From positions 46,107,950 to 46,171,949 of the forward strand of contig OX465579.1 of NCBI GenBank assembly GCA_950022655.1: a DNA stretch of 64,000 nt, in the 5' to 3' direction. A program made the translations under genes and the position numbers. Under the pieces are notes generated by a model that made no database searches, was not told where the DNA came from, and worked only from the letters and a program-made list of their open reading frames with translations. Below are positions 46,450 to 58,433 of the stretch, in pieces. Position 1 is the first letter of the stretch, and every line of letters begins with the position of its first letter. The DNA comes from Alentia gelatinosa (Eukaryota > Annelida > Polychaeta > Phyllodocida > Polynoidae).

Positions 46450-49400
46450 ATGGCCTGTGCTCGGAGCTCCTGGTTAGTCATCCTATTTCTATCAAAATAT
46501 CTAATGCAAGGTAAGTCCTATTTGTATCATAACTTCCTTTATTATTTAGCCAACATAATTCCTTTTTGCTTGATGTTATGTAGAGAAGTTGTTGCTTTTA
46601 AGACATTTATTTAGCCTGGATGGGCACTCTTGAAATCTGGAATGGCTGGTCTTAACGTGCCTCCAATTATTGGTCAACTAGTTCTGACGTTTCAGTTTTA
46701 GCACATATGGCCACAATGGCCTATAATTGATAATATACAAAGGGAGCCTTTGCAGCCTCCTGGATCACCAGCGATCTTTCCAACAGAGCACGTAAATGTC
46801 AGCTTACGTATGTTTAATTTCCGGGTATATTTCCTCGGGCATAGATAATTTAGTTCTATCACCTATTTGGAGTCATTTATACACCTAATTCTGTACACCG
46901 ACTTGAATGACCTGGATTGGCAACACGGGACGGCTGGCCTAACTATCTAAATGCCTCGCAACTGTTCTCTAGTTCCCGTTTTTGCCACCAGGGCGGCACC
47001 ACCATAGCGCCAGAGTGTTTTCTATATTTAACCACTAAATACTCGTTGAAAGTTGCAAACATATTTACCTAAATACTTGGTATAGTTTGCAAAGACTAAA
47101 CAATAGGTTTCTCAAGCCTTGGTGAAAAGGAAACAACATTTTGACAGCTCTTTTATTGTTCTTTGCTGACCATTTCAAATACCATTTGTGAGTGGTGTTG
47201 GGAGGTAAAGTCCCCCTGATTTCTGAGGTCAATATTGCTCATCGGTTGTTGCATAGTGAATGTGAGATGACGTCATATGGATTTGCTAGGTATATTCAAA
47301 CTATTGTGATATTCTGATGCTAGGTATATTCAAACTATTGTGATATTCTGATGTTATAATATCAAAGAAAGGAGTGAGATAAATCCAGAACCGCACTCGA
47401 GTCATAAAATAGACAATATTCCACTCATTTGGATGCGCCATAATCGTCACTCAGCCTTGCTTCGATGATGATTCAGGTACATCCAAACTCTTGGATTATT
47501 GTCAGGGTCAGTCAGGGTTTGTAATGGACCAGCCATTAATTATTCCTTGGGCAGGTCATTATAGGTGGTGGGCTTTGTTGGGGAACACTTTTACTGTCAC
47601 TCCGCCTCCAGAACTTTTTTCTGCTTTCACCTTCGGGGCAAATAAGGACTTGTGGTTTCGAATCTTATAGAATTCTCGTCAGGTGTAGTAGGACTACCTC
47701 TGTGGAGGGTTAATATGTGATCTTTATTAATTTATTTGGAAATTAATGAGTAGGTCACGTCGGAGAGGGTAGCGCGCTAAGTTCAGCGTGCGGTTTTGAG
47801 CATCTATAGGAGGTTCAAGTGAGGTAGGGCCAGGTTATATCCATGTGTAATATATGGAATAAAATTCTTTTGATGTATTTAACATGCAAATCCATCGCAT
47901 GAAAAACAATTTTGACGTGGCATTAAGGATATCCCTAGCCGTACCGATTGTTCATTGTGTTCAATCCCCAGGGGGATTGACTTTTGAGCCTGTGTATCCA
48001 GTTGAATTCAACCCAGATTCTCAGACTCGCAGCTATTTTGCTGTTTGGATGGCTGAAGATGAAGTCCAAATGTGAATTTCTACATCTTCCGTTCCTTTGT
48101 GGTCACACTTGTTAAAGGGTGTTGGAACATCATTTTGAGTGCTTTTCTTTGCGATGTTCCGTAGGTGTTCATACAACCTTTCCTTGATTATTGCGTTTTG
48201 TTTGACCAACATATTGCATCTTGCATCTTTTGCATTCTATGCAATAGATCACGTTTGAACTATTGCACGTGACATTCCACTTAGTTTGATGTTTTTTCAG
48301 ACGATGGATTTGCGTGTTAAATACGTCGAAAGAATTTTATTCCAGTACTATATAACTACGTCATGACTGTACCTACACCTTTTTCTTCCTTCGCGTCTCA
48401 CCCCATCAATCTCCCTATCTCATTCTTTATATCACTCTTCATATCTCTCTACCTTGGAAATCTTACCAGAAAATGTCATTTTGGTGAAAAAGAGGCCCAC
48501 TTTGAGTCATGGGCCTCTTGCTCATCACACATTTGGCGCGACAATCGTGGAAACAAAAAGGGTCAACAATTTAACCACTTAAGTGTCAAAAAGTTCCTGA
48601 CTACTTCGGTTTCCATCTGAAAATGCCAATTGATCAATGTTTTCGTTAGCAGGTGGAAACGCCACATAAGTAAGCCTCATGTGCTTACTAGTCATACATG
48701 GTTCATTGGGAATATTCAATTGTTCAAAATCACCCATAACAAAAAAAAGCCATTCATAAATATGTCGGACGTTCCGATTTACATTGTTTCACCAGGGAGC
48801 TGTTTCAAAAGTCGGTAGGGTGCTAAACGAGAGTACTCATCGCCAATGCGAGAGGCCAACAATGGAACTTGAGGCGTCGCTGTCGAGGTGGAGGTGCCGC
48901 TCTCTATGGGATATTGGTTGTAGTTTTGCTGCCGCTTTAATTTGAGGAGCCGCTCGCTGTTGCCGGCCTCTCGCTTTCAAAATATGACGTGCCGCTGGCG
49001 AGACCTCATTCGACTTTTGAAACAGCTCCCTGGACCGCTCTAGAAAGTCATAAACCCTGTTGCGCCAGATACCAGATGCAGGGCCGGGTAGTAGTGTCAG
49101 TGGATAATGCTGGGGGCCAGGTCGCAGAGGCTGATTGTGAACATTTCATTTTGTCATCACGTGACATGCCATGTGATCTCTGATATCATTTTCTATTTCC
49201 CATAAGAATATTAAATATGCTTCAAGGCATCGCCTGAACATCCCCAGTCGGTGCCCTGAGGCATCTCCCGGCCAACCCTGGTTGATACCTCAAGACATCA
49301 CTCTTCAGGCCCTGCTCTTCATGGATGGGTTAACAAAGTCATCATTTTTTCCATGTAAGGCTCTGCAGGTGCTCATTCAGCACTAGTCAGTTGCTATTTA

Positions 49401-52400
49401 TATATTTATTATGTCCATAATCAAGCAAAGATTAGCTGGCAACAACATACACTGTCGTCCAGGGACGTTCTTCCCAGCGATGGTAATCATGAGACAAGAC
49501 AGGACACACATTCATCCTACAGAGACACATACACAATATTACCATGATTTCGATCTGAGTGGCCGTACATTCTCCGCGTAGTTGACGCAACGTAAAACTC
49601 GGAGCGATAGCGAGGAGCATTACGTAGTGTCGACTACAAGGAGAATACTGCAACACAGGTCGAAATCATGGTCATGTTGCATTTATTACTCACCTTTCGA
49701 GTAATTATTAGAAAAAAAAATCTTGTTAATTTGATGCAAGCGCCGTGCATTGTTTATATAAATTAGTTCCTATAAAGCCCATCAGGTGGCCGAAAAGCCA
49801 TATTTTTTTTCATTTTTTTTTTCAAAACTTTCTTTATTGATACTCAATATTGGTTGACATTAAGTTTGCGGTACATGTCGCGAGTTAGCATCAACAAAGA
49901 GGCCATAAGTGTCAGCTATACATTTTAGCTGATTTTCATCACCAGGCCACCACCTGTGAGAAATAGACAACAAAACACCGTCCGATACCATATACCGGGC
50001 CACACCTTAAACAGGACCATGACAGACCCCACTTCAATATTTACACTTTGGAAGGTGGCAAAAGGAGTGTAGGGCAGGGTACTATAGCAGCAGTCATTCA
50101 AATACAGGCAAGTTCATGTTCAACAGTACAATACGAATAGGGCTAGTTCTTATCCTATCACAGGCATACTTATGTCGCAACAATCAGGATCTTCTCCAGC
50201 ATACATTGTTTTGATATAAACTTGAATTCTTTGTAGGTAGGTATACTTCTAGTTACTGGTGATAAGGCATTCCAGGTTGCCGCACCTGTATAGTGCACAG
50301 AGTTCATGTATGCTTGACAATTCGGTCTGAACTGGTGAATAAGTGGCGCATCATTTGCTCTTGTTGGAGCATTTACAGTAACAACATAGTTTGCATCCGA
50401 TTTTCTTTTATATTAAATATAAAGTTTCTGAGGTGACAATTACGTCTATTGTTCAACATTGTGGTATGGGCTCTGGCATGTAGAACTATAATTGGTGTTC
50501 TGTTATTCGTTTTTAGACAAACCCTAAGGCATTTGTTTTGTAACAGTTGTAATTTATCTTTGAGGTATAAAGGTGAGTTCATATATAACACATCTCCATA
50601 GTCCATGTAAGGGAGTACACATTGTTTGTATATTCGCAGGGCTGCAGAAGTGGAAATATAATCTCTCATTTTCCGAAGTTGGTATAGTCTATAAGAGATC
50701 GTCTTGTATAAACTAGAGAAATGAGTTTTATAATCAAGCTGAGTGTTCAGGTTTATGCCTAAGTAATTATAAGACTGCACATGATGAAGAATTTGGTCAC
50801 CCAGACTGAAAGTAAGGTTTGGTTGATTAGCAGCCTTATGACGGGGAGCAAAGTACATGGTCTTTGTCTTGGTAGCATTGATCGTTAGTCTGTTTAATTG
50901 ACACCAAAGATGTAGTCTATCTAAGTCTTCTTGCAGTTTGTTAAATATTATTTTCGGGTCTTTACCATTCACATACAATACCGTGTCGTCTGCGTAAAGA
51001 CACAACTTGGCAGTTTTTAGGATGGAGCACATGTCGTTGATGTACATAAGAAAGAGCAGGGGTCCCAAAATGGACCCCTGGGGCACCCCACAGATCACAG
51101 GAAGAGGATCGGATAAAGCGCCATTTACTAGTATAGATTGATTTCTTCCAGATAGATAATTTTCAAACCAGTTCAGATCTCTAGCGTTTATGCCATAACG
51201 GGATAGTTTAGACAGCAGTGTTGGGTGGTAGACAGTATCGAATGCTTTACAAAGGTCGACAAATATTGCGAATGTGATTTGCCCAACATTTCGTGCTATC
51301 AGGATATCATCGGTGAATTATCCTAGGAGATTCCTAGGAGATTCCGGAGGTCCGTATTCTACTCAGTAGCCATCTGTAAGCTTCATAGGCTTAGTACGGA
51401 GACTCCATATTCGATGGATAATAAAAGCAAATAACATGACTATGTTTTCTTTTTAGAAAAAATTCAATAAAGGTGAAATTTCTTTTACCTGGTATCTATT
51501 GACACCTAGTATTCAATGATGTAAATAATTACAGGATCAGTTTAATTTCGCTTTTTAGGTACACATTACCGAAAATAGAATAGATCTAGGCTATCTTATG
51601 ACAACCATCCAGGTAATATAATATCCTTGGTATTTATAACGTTTGACAGTTTGGTTATGTGGCAGCAGGGTGCACACCAATGAATTGATGCACGAGGGGC
51701 CATAGTGGGTATGTAGCACATTGCATATCTGAAGGTACTTGGGTCATGTAGAAACATTCTTGATGACTTAATCGATGCTATAAATTTCGCAGCTGAGCGC
51801 AGAGCGCAGACAACTGTTGAAATGTCAGAAGGTAGTGATAGACTTTTGACATTAATGTGGCATGTAAAGAGGGTCTTCTTTGTACTGTGAGTGAAACGAG
51901 CTGGGATCCTTTCCAGGTTTGACTTGGCATCCAATCGGCTGTAAAAGCAAGAATGAAGCTATGTGTTGCCTCTGAAAGGGCTAAGCAGCCGTCATGGCTG
52001 GTACCGAAAGCCAATTTAACACGTGACGGACTAACACACACAGACTGCGGCACTCTCGTCCCAGATCTTTTGCGGCGCTAGCGCTTGCTAATACAAGCTG
52101 CCGAACTCAGCAAGCCTCGTTTTTTTGTTTATAATTCTATTCGTTAAAGTGGCTATTTCATTCTCTTGAAGCAGTTATGGTCAAGGTCACAGATGCTAAA
52201 ACATATATAAAACTCTTAAATTTTCATGGGAATTTCAGTCAGTAGGGACAGATAATTGTAAGGACCTTTTATTGATATTTTAGATATTTTCCAACTTTTT
52301 GTAAATAACGTCAATTTACAGGCTGAACCCACGGGCTGTGGCGAGTAAGAAATAAGTTTTTGAAATCAGCATGATTTTCTGCTTTAGAAATAACCATCAT

Positions 52401-55400
52401 ACCTTTCGGACTCATTCGTGACAAAATCACCCCTCATCTCCTGGACTATATCTGTAGGTATCTCTTTCTCTGTCCCTGTCTATCTGTATTTCTGAGAATT
52501 TGTCTGTATGTCCCTTTCTCCCAGTCTATATTTGTGTTTGAATCTATGTCTGTCGCTATCCCTGTCTGTCTGTACATATGTCTGACTCTCTGGCTGTCTC
52601 TCTGTGTCTGTCTGTATGACTGACTGCCTGTCTTTCTCTTTCCCGTATAGCTGATGCCTGTCTCTGGAGCTGATTCTGTTTGGGTCTCTTTCCCTGTCTC
52701 TAGAATATCTTTCTGGTTTGAATGCTATATGGTTACGTCTGTCCCATCAGATTGGCATTGAGATTGTGAATGGTTCCTTTCAGCAAGATGAAAATCTATG
52801 TGTCCATTCTCACTCTTTTAGGTCAGGGTTCGGAGCCGTGTGCCACTACATCGGCCCCTTCTCAACCCTCTGGAAAGACAACAATTCCTGCTAATCCTCA
52901 AGCTCCCGGAAGAACAGCTAGAGGCAGACGTAGGGCTGACAACAGTGACAGTTTGTCTGATGTAGCACTGGTCACTGAACTGAATCCGCTTCACAGTCAC
53001 CAACCAACACAGATCACGGACAAATTAAAGGAATATGACTCTGGTCTTGGAAGGACAAAAAAATTACATGAAAGTGATCCAACGATATCTGTAATGCAAG
53101 GTCATGTGGCTACTAGTACTAAGCCATACATTCACGACAATGTGGACACAGAGGACAATCCAGCTTTAAAACAGTCATCTTTGGAAGTTACATCAACCAG
53201 CAGGCCAATACTCAATGATCATGTAGGGGCTGTAACAATAGCCAACTCTCACTCCTCTGATCCAGCAGGTGCAAGTACCTTTGATTTAGTTGATGACTTC
53301 TCCAATTTATATTCCCCAAGTGAATGGCCAGAAGAGTTATCCTCACAATATCTACCAACTAGAGAAGAGAAAGACTTCGTAGAGACAACAGGTAATGTGG
53401 ACAGGTGGAGTACTGCTTATGAAGTCACTACGCCACTCTGGAATTGGACCTCGGAAATCACATCATTTTCAACACAGAAAAAAAAAGAAATTACCATGAA
53501 GTTGTATACCTCTGAAGATGGATCACACAGTAACTGGACATCTGATGTGATAACAAGGTCGAATGCATCTTCGACTAAAATTCAGAGTGACACAATGACC
53601 TTGTTTGGACATACAATAAACATATGCAAAATACACACTTGTCAAAATCGCTGCGATACAGCAAAAGGGTTGAACAGTGGGCCTGATTGTAGTTGTCTAC
53701 CAACGTGTGTCACATATGGAACCTGCTGTTTGGACTTTGAACAAGAATGCCCTGAGATATCGGAAAGAGTCCATAACCTGACAACCCAGCTCAACACGAA
53801 GAATGACATACTTCAAAGAATTCATTATGTTTATTCTTTGGGAAGGACTGGAATTCCTAAAATACTGGAGAATGACGAGTTTTCTAGTGTAGTTGATATA
53901 ATGAGCTCCGGGAATAGTTACCCCATGGAAATGATCACAAGGTGCTCAAATAGGTCAGCATCACACCTTAGAAACCTCTGTGAAAGGACAGAGGGTGTTC
54001 CTATATATGCATTATCTAAACATCGAAACTGGGGAGCTCTATATAGAAATATTCACTGCTTTCATTGTGCTGATGATATTAACCTTATGTCTAGTGAGAA
54101 TCATTTAATTGAATCTTTTGTACCAATATTTGTTTGTGCAAGAACAGATGCTCAGATGATAGTAAATTCGCAACCCTTTTATCCAGATAAAGTCATACCT
54201 TATCTAAATAAGCATTGTAATTTCTTCTCGCATATCCCATCATTTGCAATTATGCATCTGACTAAATATAATTTTGTAAATAGATGCAATGCGAGATTTC
54301 AGAACTCCATTCCCAACTTCATAGATGTCGAGAAAGCATGTCGTTCATTCCAGTCTCCAGTGACCGCATCACAAAATGGCACAATCATGATCTATAAGAA
54401 TGCTTTTTGCGCTATCTGCAATGGTGTCCAGGATACCTTGACTTGTGGAAGAACGTCATCCTACTATGATACCCCTGAAGTTTATCCTCATCAAACACTA
54501 GTTTTTGTGTTCGTTACTGTTGATGGGTTGGCTTTTGTCGCCTCCTCCGACAGTAAAGAAATGTGCAAAGCAGGCTATGTCTATGATATTTTAACATCTA
54601 AATGTATGTTCGTATCTAAACTACAGGATTTATCACTCAATCTAAGTCAATTTAGTATAGTAGGAAGGAAATATAAGCAACAATCAGAACAGAATAACCT
54701 ACCTCAAACCATAATCCCACAGATACCTAAAAGTGGCTTCCTACTTATCATGTTTGCTTGCAATCCTAGTGATATTGGGTTTCTCAGGAAATTTGGTACA
54801 TCACTTCTAAATAGGAAATTCATAGAAGGTCTCAATATTACTGTAGATTTCCAGCTATTTGATTATACAGATCCTTCTTATTTGAAGGTGTATAGATTAA
54901 CCTCACAAGGGACATATACCTTCCGTACAGACATCAAGGGGACTAGCGATATGTTCTATTATATTCAAAGTATAATCGTTGGGGTCATAATGAGGATATG
55001 GAGGTTGATAAATATCAGCATTGATGCCTTCAGAATAGTGGATGTTATGTTACTAAATCAACGTGTTCCTGAAGGCCTTACAATTAATTGCACATTTAAT
55101 CCATACAATTTCGCAGTATTTAGGTTACCAGAGAGACTACAGGGAAATGATATTGTATCAGGCAACTTACATGAAAAGACACTTGTAGCATATGACCAAA
55201 TCATAATTGGTATCAATTGGTATAATATCTATAGTCCACTACTGAGTAGTCAGAAGAAAAAAGTAGTCTTCTACTGTTCATTTCAAGAGATGGGTTTAAG
55301 TTCTGGTTCAACCTTTACCCTTGAACCAAAATCTTACATATTAATTGTCAGTTTAAATTTAATATTGCATCATATAGGATTTAATTCTATTGATGTTTAT

Positions 55401-55412
55401 CAATTTATATGA
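46450..55412 (+). CDS. Secreted/ectodomain-type protein with somatomedin B domain, two exons
   Basis: Exon 1 is 46450-46510 and exon 2 is 52822-55412. They join in phase 1 (GGTAAGT donor, tctttta-g acceptor) into about 883 residues. The ATG has a good context (gcagccATGG). Residues 1-20 (MACARSSWLVILFLSKYLMQ) are a signal peptide. Residues ~25-290 are Ser/Thr/Pro-rich and probably glycosylated. Residues ~294-330 form a somatomedin B domain with the eight-Cys pattern CxxxC...CxC...C...CC...C, including CVTYGTCCLDFEQEC. A Cys-containing region to about residue 620 follows, with YRNIHCFHCADD, KNAFCAICNG and EMCKAGYVYDILTSKCMF. The remainder is Ile/Tyr-rich with no clear membrane segment. Molluscan receptors that I recall with this ectodomain continue into seven helices; here the frame stops first. 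It may be a secreted paralogue, a decayed gene, or have further exons via the GTCAGT at 55346. I assign no function. Confidence 0.72.
47285..47352 (+). repeat. 34-bp tandem duplication, two copies
   Basis: The unit gctaggtatattcaaactat tgtgatattctgat occurs twice without interruption in the large intron. Confidence 0.85.
47856..48345 (-). pseudogene. Penelope-like retroelement GIY-YIG endonuclease remnant
   Basis: The minus-strand reading from the right end gives FDVFNTQIHRLKKHQTKWNV then SNVIYCIECKRCKMQYVGQT. After a frame shift it gives ERLYEHLRNIAKKSTQNDVP, HIWTSSS (near 48070), then after a further shift HPNSKIAASLRIWVEFNWIH and SPWGLN. This is the ordered motif set of the C-terminal endonuclease of Penelope-like elements (Cys pair, YVGQT, H...TP, E-x-x-WI, P-x-GLN). 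Inverted ~54-base repeats flank it (ggaataaaattcttttgatg at 47856 and its complement ending at 48345). It is non-functional and lies in the intron of the somatomedin B gene. Confidence 0.7.
48792..49034. mobile_element. MITE with 23-bp perfect terminal inverted repeats
   Basis: It begins CCAGGGAGCTGTTTCAAAAG and ends with the exact complement CTTTTGAAACAGCTCCCTGG. The 243-base element has an internal stem (gcgagaggccaac ... ttgccggcctctcgc) and several gccgct blocks. No clear target-site duplication was seen. It is not matched elsewhere in the window. Confidence 0.7.
49801..51325 (-). pseudogene. 5'-truncated LINE with reverse transcriptase domain
   Basis: The minus-strand frame, open from about 51317 to 50373, encodes the RT palm and the downstream connector in one piece. 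It shows ITFAIFVDLCKAFDTVYHPT (motif A), GVPQGSILGPLLFLMYIND (B), KLCLYADDTVLYV (C, with YADD), LNRLTINATKTKTMYF (D) and SYNYLGINLNTQLDY (E), ending NIKENRMQTMLLL. A 3' untranslated region follows, with the complement of AATAAAG at 49835 and an A-rich tail at about 49801-49822. The motif style suggests the CR1/L2/Jockey group. The absence of stops over ~310 codons indicates a fairly recent insertion. It lies antisense in the intron of the somatomedin B gene. Confidence 0.78.
51326..52821. other. Intron end, nothing recognised
   Basis: This is the last part of the 6.3 kb intron. It includes a duplicated ctaggagattc at 51323-51348, and a pyrimidine-rich tctgtctgt/ctctctg stretch from 52455 to 52700 that resembles a degraded microsatellite. 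I found no gene. The parts of this intron before 47285 and between 49035 and 49800 are likewise empty as far as I can see. Confidence 0.45.
53624..53750 (+). other. Somatomedin B domain
   Basis: Eight ordered cysteines, C(QNR)C...C.C...C.....CC(LDF...)C, fit the disulfide-knot domain of vitronectin, PRG4 and ENPP proteins. A ninth Cys lies just upstream (ICKIHTC). Such domains usually act in extracellular protein binding. The residues around CC-x-DF are conserved in type. Confidence 0.8.
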
Positions 55413-55559
55413 ATTTAAGTTATCTCATACGTGTATCCAGCAAACTAATTCCTATAGCTAATTGTATTCTATAAATTATCTCACCCCGGTATTTTTCTCC
55501 ATAGGCTTAACGTTAGGAACTCGTACTCCACGGCCGTGAAAGTATTGTACCCAATACTC

Positions 55560-55805
55560 AGCCCGGCAGATTACGGATGTCTCCCGTCGACATAAGTTGA
55601 CTTGCGGCAGTCCTGACGACATACGACTTTTATGGTTTTGTTTATGGTTTTTCTCTGCTCAGCCCCAAATATCCCATCGACTTAAGGTGTAATGCGTTGA
55701 GTTAAAGTTGCCGGGCCCGACGACGTAGGGCAGATTACGGCAGTTGCATTTCGACATAAGTTGACTTGCGGTGAATTGCGGCAGTTCCCGACAACATATG
55801 GTGAG
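55560..55805 (+). repeat. Two diverged direct repeats
   Basis: The string cagattacgg ... gacataagttgacttgcgg ... cagtcctgacgacatacg (55568-55627) recurs as cagattacgg ... gacataagttgacttgcgg ... cagttcccgacaacatatgg (55731-55800). Looser echoes occur at 56435-56475 and 56590-56605. It may be a decayed tandem array downstream of the gene. Confidence 0.5.
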
Positions 55806-56608
55806 GTCACACAGAGACGCCTACATAAATCTAAATATCAACTCTGTTATATGTATATGAATTATATCCAATTGTATTAATCAATTTATTCAATCCATGA
55901 CTGTAATTGTTTAATAATCGTCACATGTTTTCTTTCCTAGTTACGTGGTTACCAGTTGCAGATGCTGGTTACCAGGCTCCATAAACGGTCACTCTGCTTC
56001 AATATCTCACCGGTATCGGACACGATTTAGTCTTACCTTTGGTGTATCTGATCTTAGCTTCCTGTACGTTTTGATGTGTAGGTCAGGGTAAGTCCCACTG
56101 TCATTTGGTAATAATGCCTGGTTTTAAATATTATTCCGCCAATCCTGTCTTCGAATTATTCATTATTAATTAACTTATCATATTAACATATTGGATTACT
56201 GATATTATATATCTATATGTATGATATAAAGTAAATATGTTCCTTCCCATAATTCACTATTCTAAAACAGAAGTGAATAGGTTTCATAAAAAAAGCAAAA
56301 AAAAAACATTCACCAAACATTCCTGTTCACAACCGATTACAGTTGTTCACCTTCTCCGGTGGTTTGAATATATCATATTCAATGTATTCTCTGCCTGTGA
56401 CTGATGAAAGTTGAATGAATATCCCGGTGGAGACCAAGTCGACATACGATTCACAATCCCGATGACCCAAGGTGGACTACATTCAATTACGGTCACTTAC
56501 AGTAGTCACCATGGTCATAAACCATGAGGGATTGCCAGGACTGTTGTTGCAGATTTTCTGACAGTCAGAAACCTTCCCTAGCAAAGCCCTGACAGCCAAG
56601 TTGACTTA

Positions 56609-56982
56609 CCCGGCATTTACACTAGACGATTATACTCGGCGATTCTTGAAACTGACGACTTTTAGCCATAAAAGTCTGGAAATCGTCTAATGTAAACGCC
56701 AAGCGCATGGCGACTGCAGATCGTCTGATTACGTCTGATTACGCAATATGGCACCACCTGGCGACTACTGGTTATGCTCTGATGCCGGCGACTATTTCAA
56801 GCCGTCTTGATTTAGTCGTCTAGATAGGCAGCGACTCTGGTAAAACTCAAGAGTCGTCATTGTAAACTCTCAGCTATATGCTGAGGTCGACGACTTTTGC
56901 GGTGGACATTGCCATCGCCTGGCGACTAGTGGCTGACGATCTACAGTCGCCACGTATTTAGTCGTCTAGTGTAAACGCCGGG
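56609..56982 (+). mobile_element. FamH MITE copy 2, complete with TTA target duplication
   Basis: The left terminus CCCGGCATTTACACTAGACG is mirrored by CGTCTAGTGTAAACGCCGGG. TTA flanks both ends (56606-56608 and 56983-56985). The 374-base element contains an internal copy of the inverted end (tcgtctaatgtaaacgcc at 56684-56701) and an internal direct duplication gtctgattac. The TWA target suggests PIF/Harbinger mobilisation. Confidence 0.78.
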
Positions 56983-56985
56983 TTA

Positions 56986-58289
56986 CAATCCTTACCCACT
57001 ACGAGATACAGCGAATTCGGAAGTTCCCGTCGAGATAAATTGAGGCTGTCGGGACGGTGGTGAGATGGTGTAAATCTAGCATTAGTGTGCGTTTGAAATG
57101 GGTTTTAGACCTGATTTATAAGTGCGTTATATGATTAAAAATGAAAATGCTACCTCAACATCTGCATTGGAGCACTCGTTGTATCGTGAGGTATATTGCG
57201 ACCGTGATCACCTCTTTTTGTGTATATTTATGGGGTATTGTGTGTAAATATGCAAACATGAAATTTAATACCTATAGATAGTGGTACTATTATCTTAGAA
57301 AAATTGGGCAAAATGAAATACGTATGTTCTGAACAATGGCAACTGGAGTGAAGAAGACGAAAGTTGAATTGTGGGGAGTATGTATTGTGTATTGTGTGGT
57401 GAGTGTGAAGCAGAAGCGCTCAGGGGCAGCAGTGAGCCAGCAAGACCCCAAGGGACTGATGCTAAACCTATTATGTATGTGAAATATGTGAAATGTGCTA
57501 CATACTAGTAATTGGACTATATCATACACGATTCATTGTGGTAGTGAATAACAACTAACACAACATACCCGTAAGACGAATATTGCAATAACATGACCTG
57601 CCCTATAACTGTATTTATTTTATAAAATATTGAGAACCCATTACTCTATACGTTTATGTTTTAATGGAGGCGCAAGGGAGAACGACATGTATATTGGTTA
57701 TTGTGTGTAATGCCATTCTTTTTATCTGAATTAAAAAAGCTGTTACTGCATCAGTGCAGTAGATCTATATGTATCTCTATCCAGAGACCACATGGTTAAC
57801 TGATGAAGTTATAATAGGTTTAAATGATATAGAGTATTATCATAAAAGGCACATCTTTATGATAATAACGAGACAGGTAATTATAACAAGAAATACTTTT
57901 CCAATAATGGGTACCAATTAGCAGAGAAGCTCCCAAGATTGGAGGTTTTCTACATGTGACAAAAATATAAACTCCTTGCTGAGAGGATTACAATTAATGA
58001 AATGTTAACTGCACTCAAAACTATTGGTGTTAGTATGTCTTGTGCCATTAATGATAACAAATAGATAACCTAAGGGTTCTACTAAATTCATCTATGCACC
58101 ACACAATTGTATCAGAAAAATGTTATTGATTACACTGCACGAGAACCACCATTTTACATATGAATGCGCCCGACGTATATAGGTATGCTTTTGTGTATAC
58201 AAGTTGACCTGTTTTCCGTTGTGTATACACCTTATCTATTGGCGTATATAAGTGTCCATGTTGCGGTCATATATACATCATATATAAGC
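56986..58289. other. Intergenic, nothing recognised
   Basis: AT-rich sequence with no repeat shared with the rest of the window and no coding fragment that I could support. Confidence 0.45.
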
Positions 58290-58433
58290 AGAACTGTCTT
58301 TAGAAACATATTTTGAACCACTACGCCACGAGTTTGGATGCGTAGTAATCGTCACAAGGCGTAGCCGAGTGATGATACGGAGCATCCAAACGAGTGAGCG
58401 TAGTGGTTCAAAATACGTTTCGAAAGCGGTTCT
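58290..58433. mobile_element. Hairpin element with CG-rich loop
   Basis: The left arm ttttgaaccactacgccacg, agtttggatgcg pairs with the right arm gcatccaaacgagtgagcgt, agtggttcaaaata. The outer part agaactgtctttagaaac pairs with gtttcgaaagcggttct. The loop is gtcacaaggcgtagccgagt. A degraded relative (gcactcgagtcataaaa ... catttggatgcgccataatc) lies at 47390-47500. Confidence 0.7.

Noticed and set aside
47884..48075. 63-residue plus-strand open frame
   Set aside because: It is the antisense of the Penelope-like endonuclease remnant.
51596..52053. Minus-strand open frames of 91-112 residues
   Set aside because: They have no recognisable domain and overlap one another in different frames. They lie in an intron upstream of the LINE truncation point.
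52455..52700. Possible tRNA or small RNA near the pyrimidine-rich stretch
   Set aside because: There are no A/B box spacing or cloverleaf stems, and the pattern is a degraded tctg/ctct microsatellite. No tRNA, rRNA or CRISPR-like array was found anywhere in the window.
57290..57529. 79-residue minus-strand open frame
   Set aside because: There is no family resemblance, splice signals or supporting neighbours.
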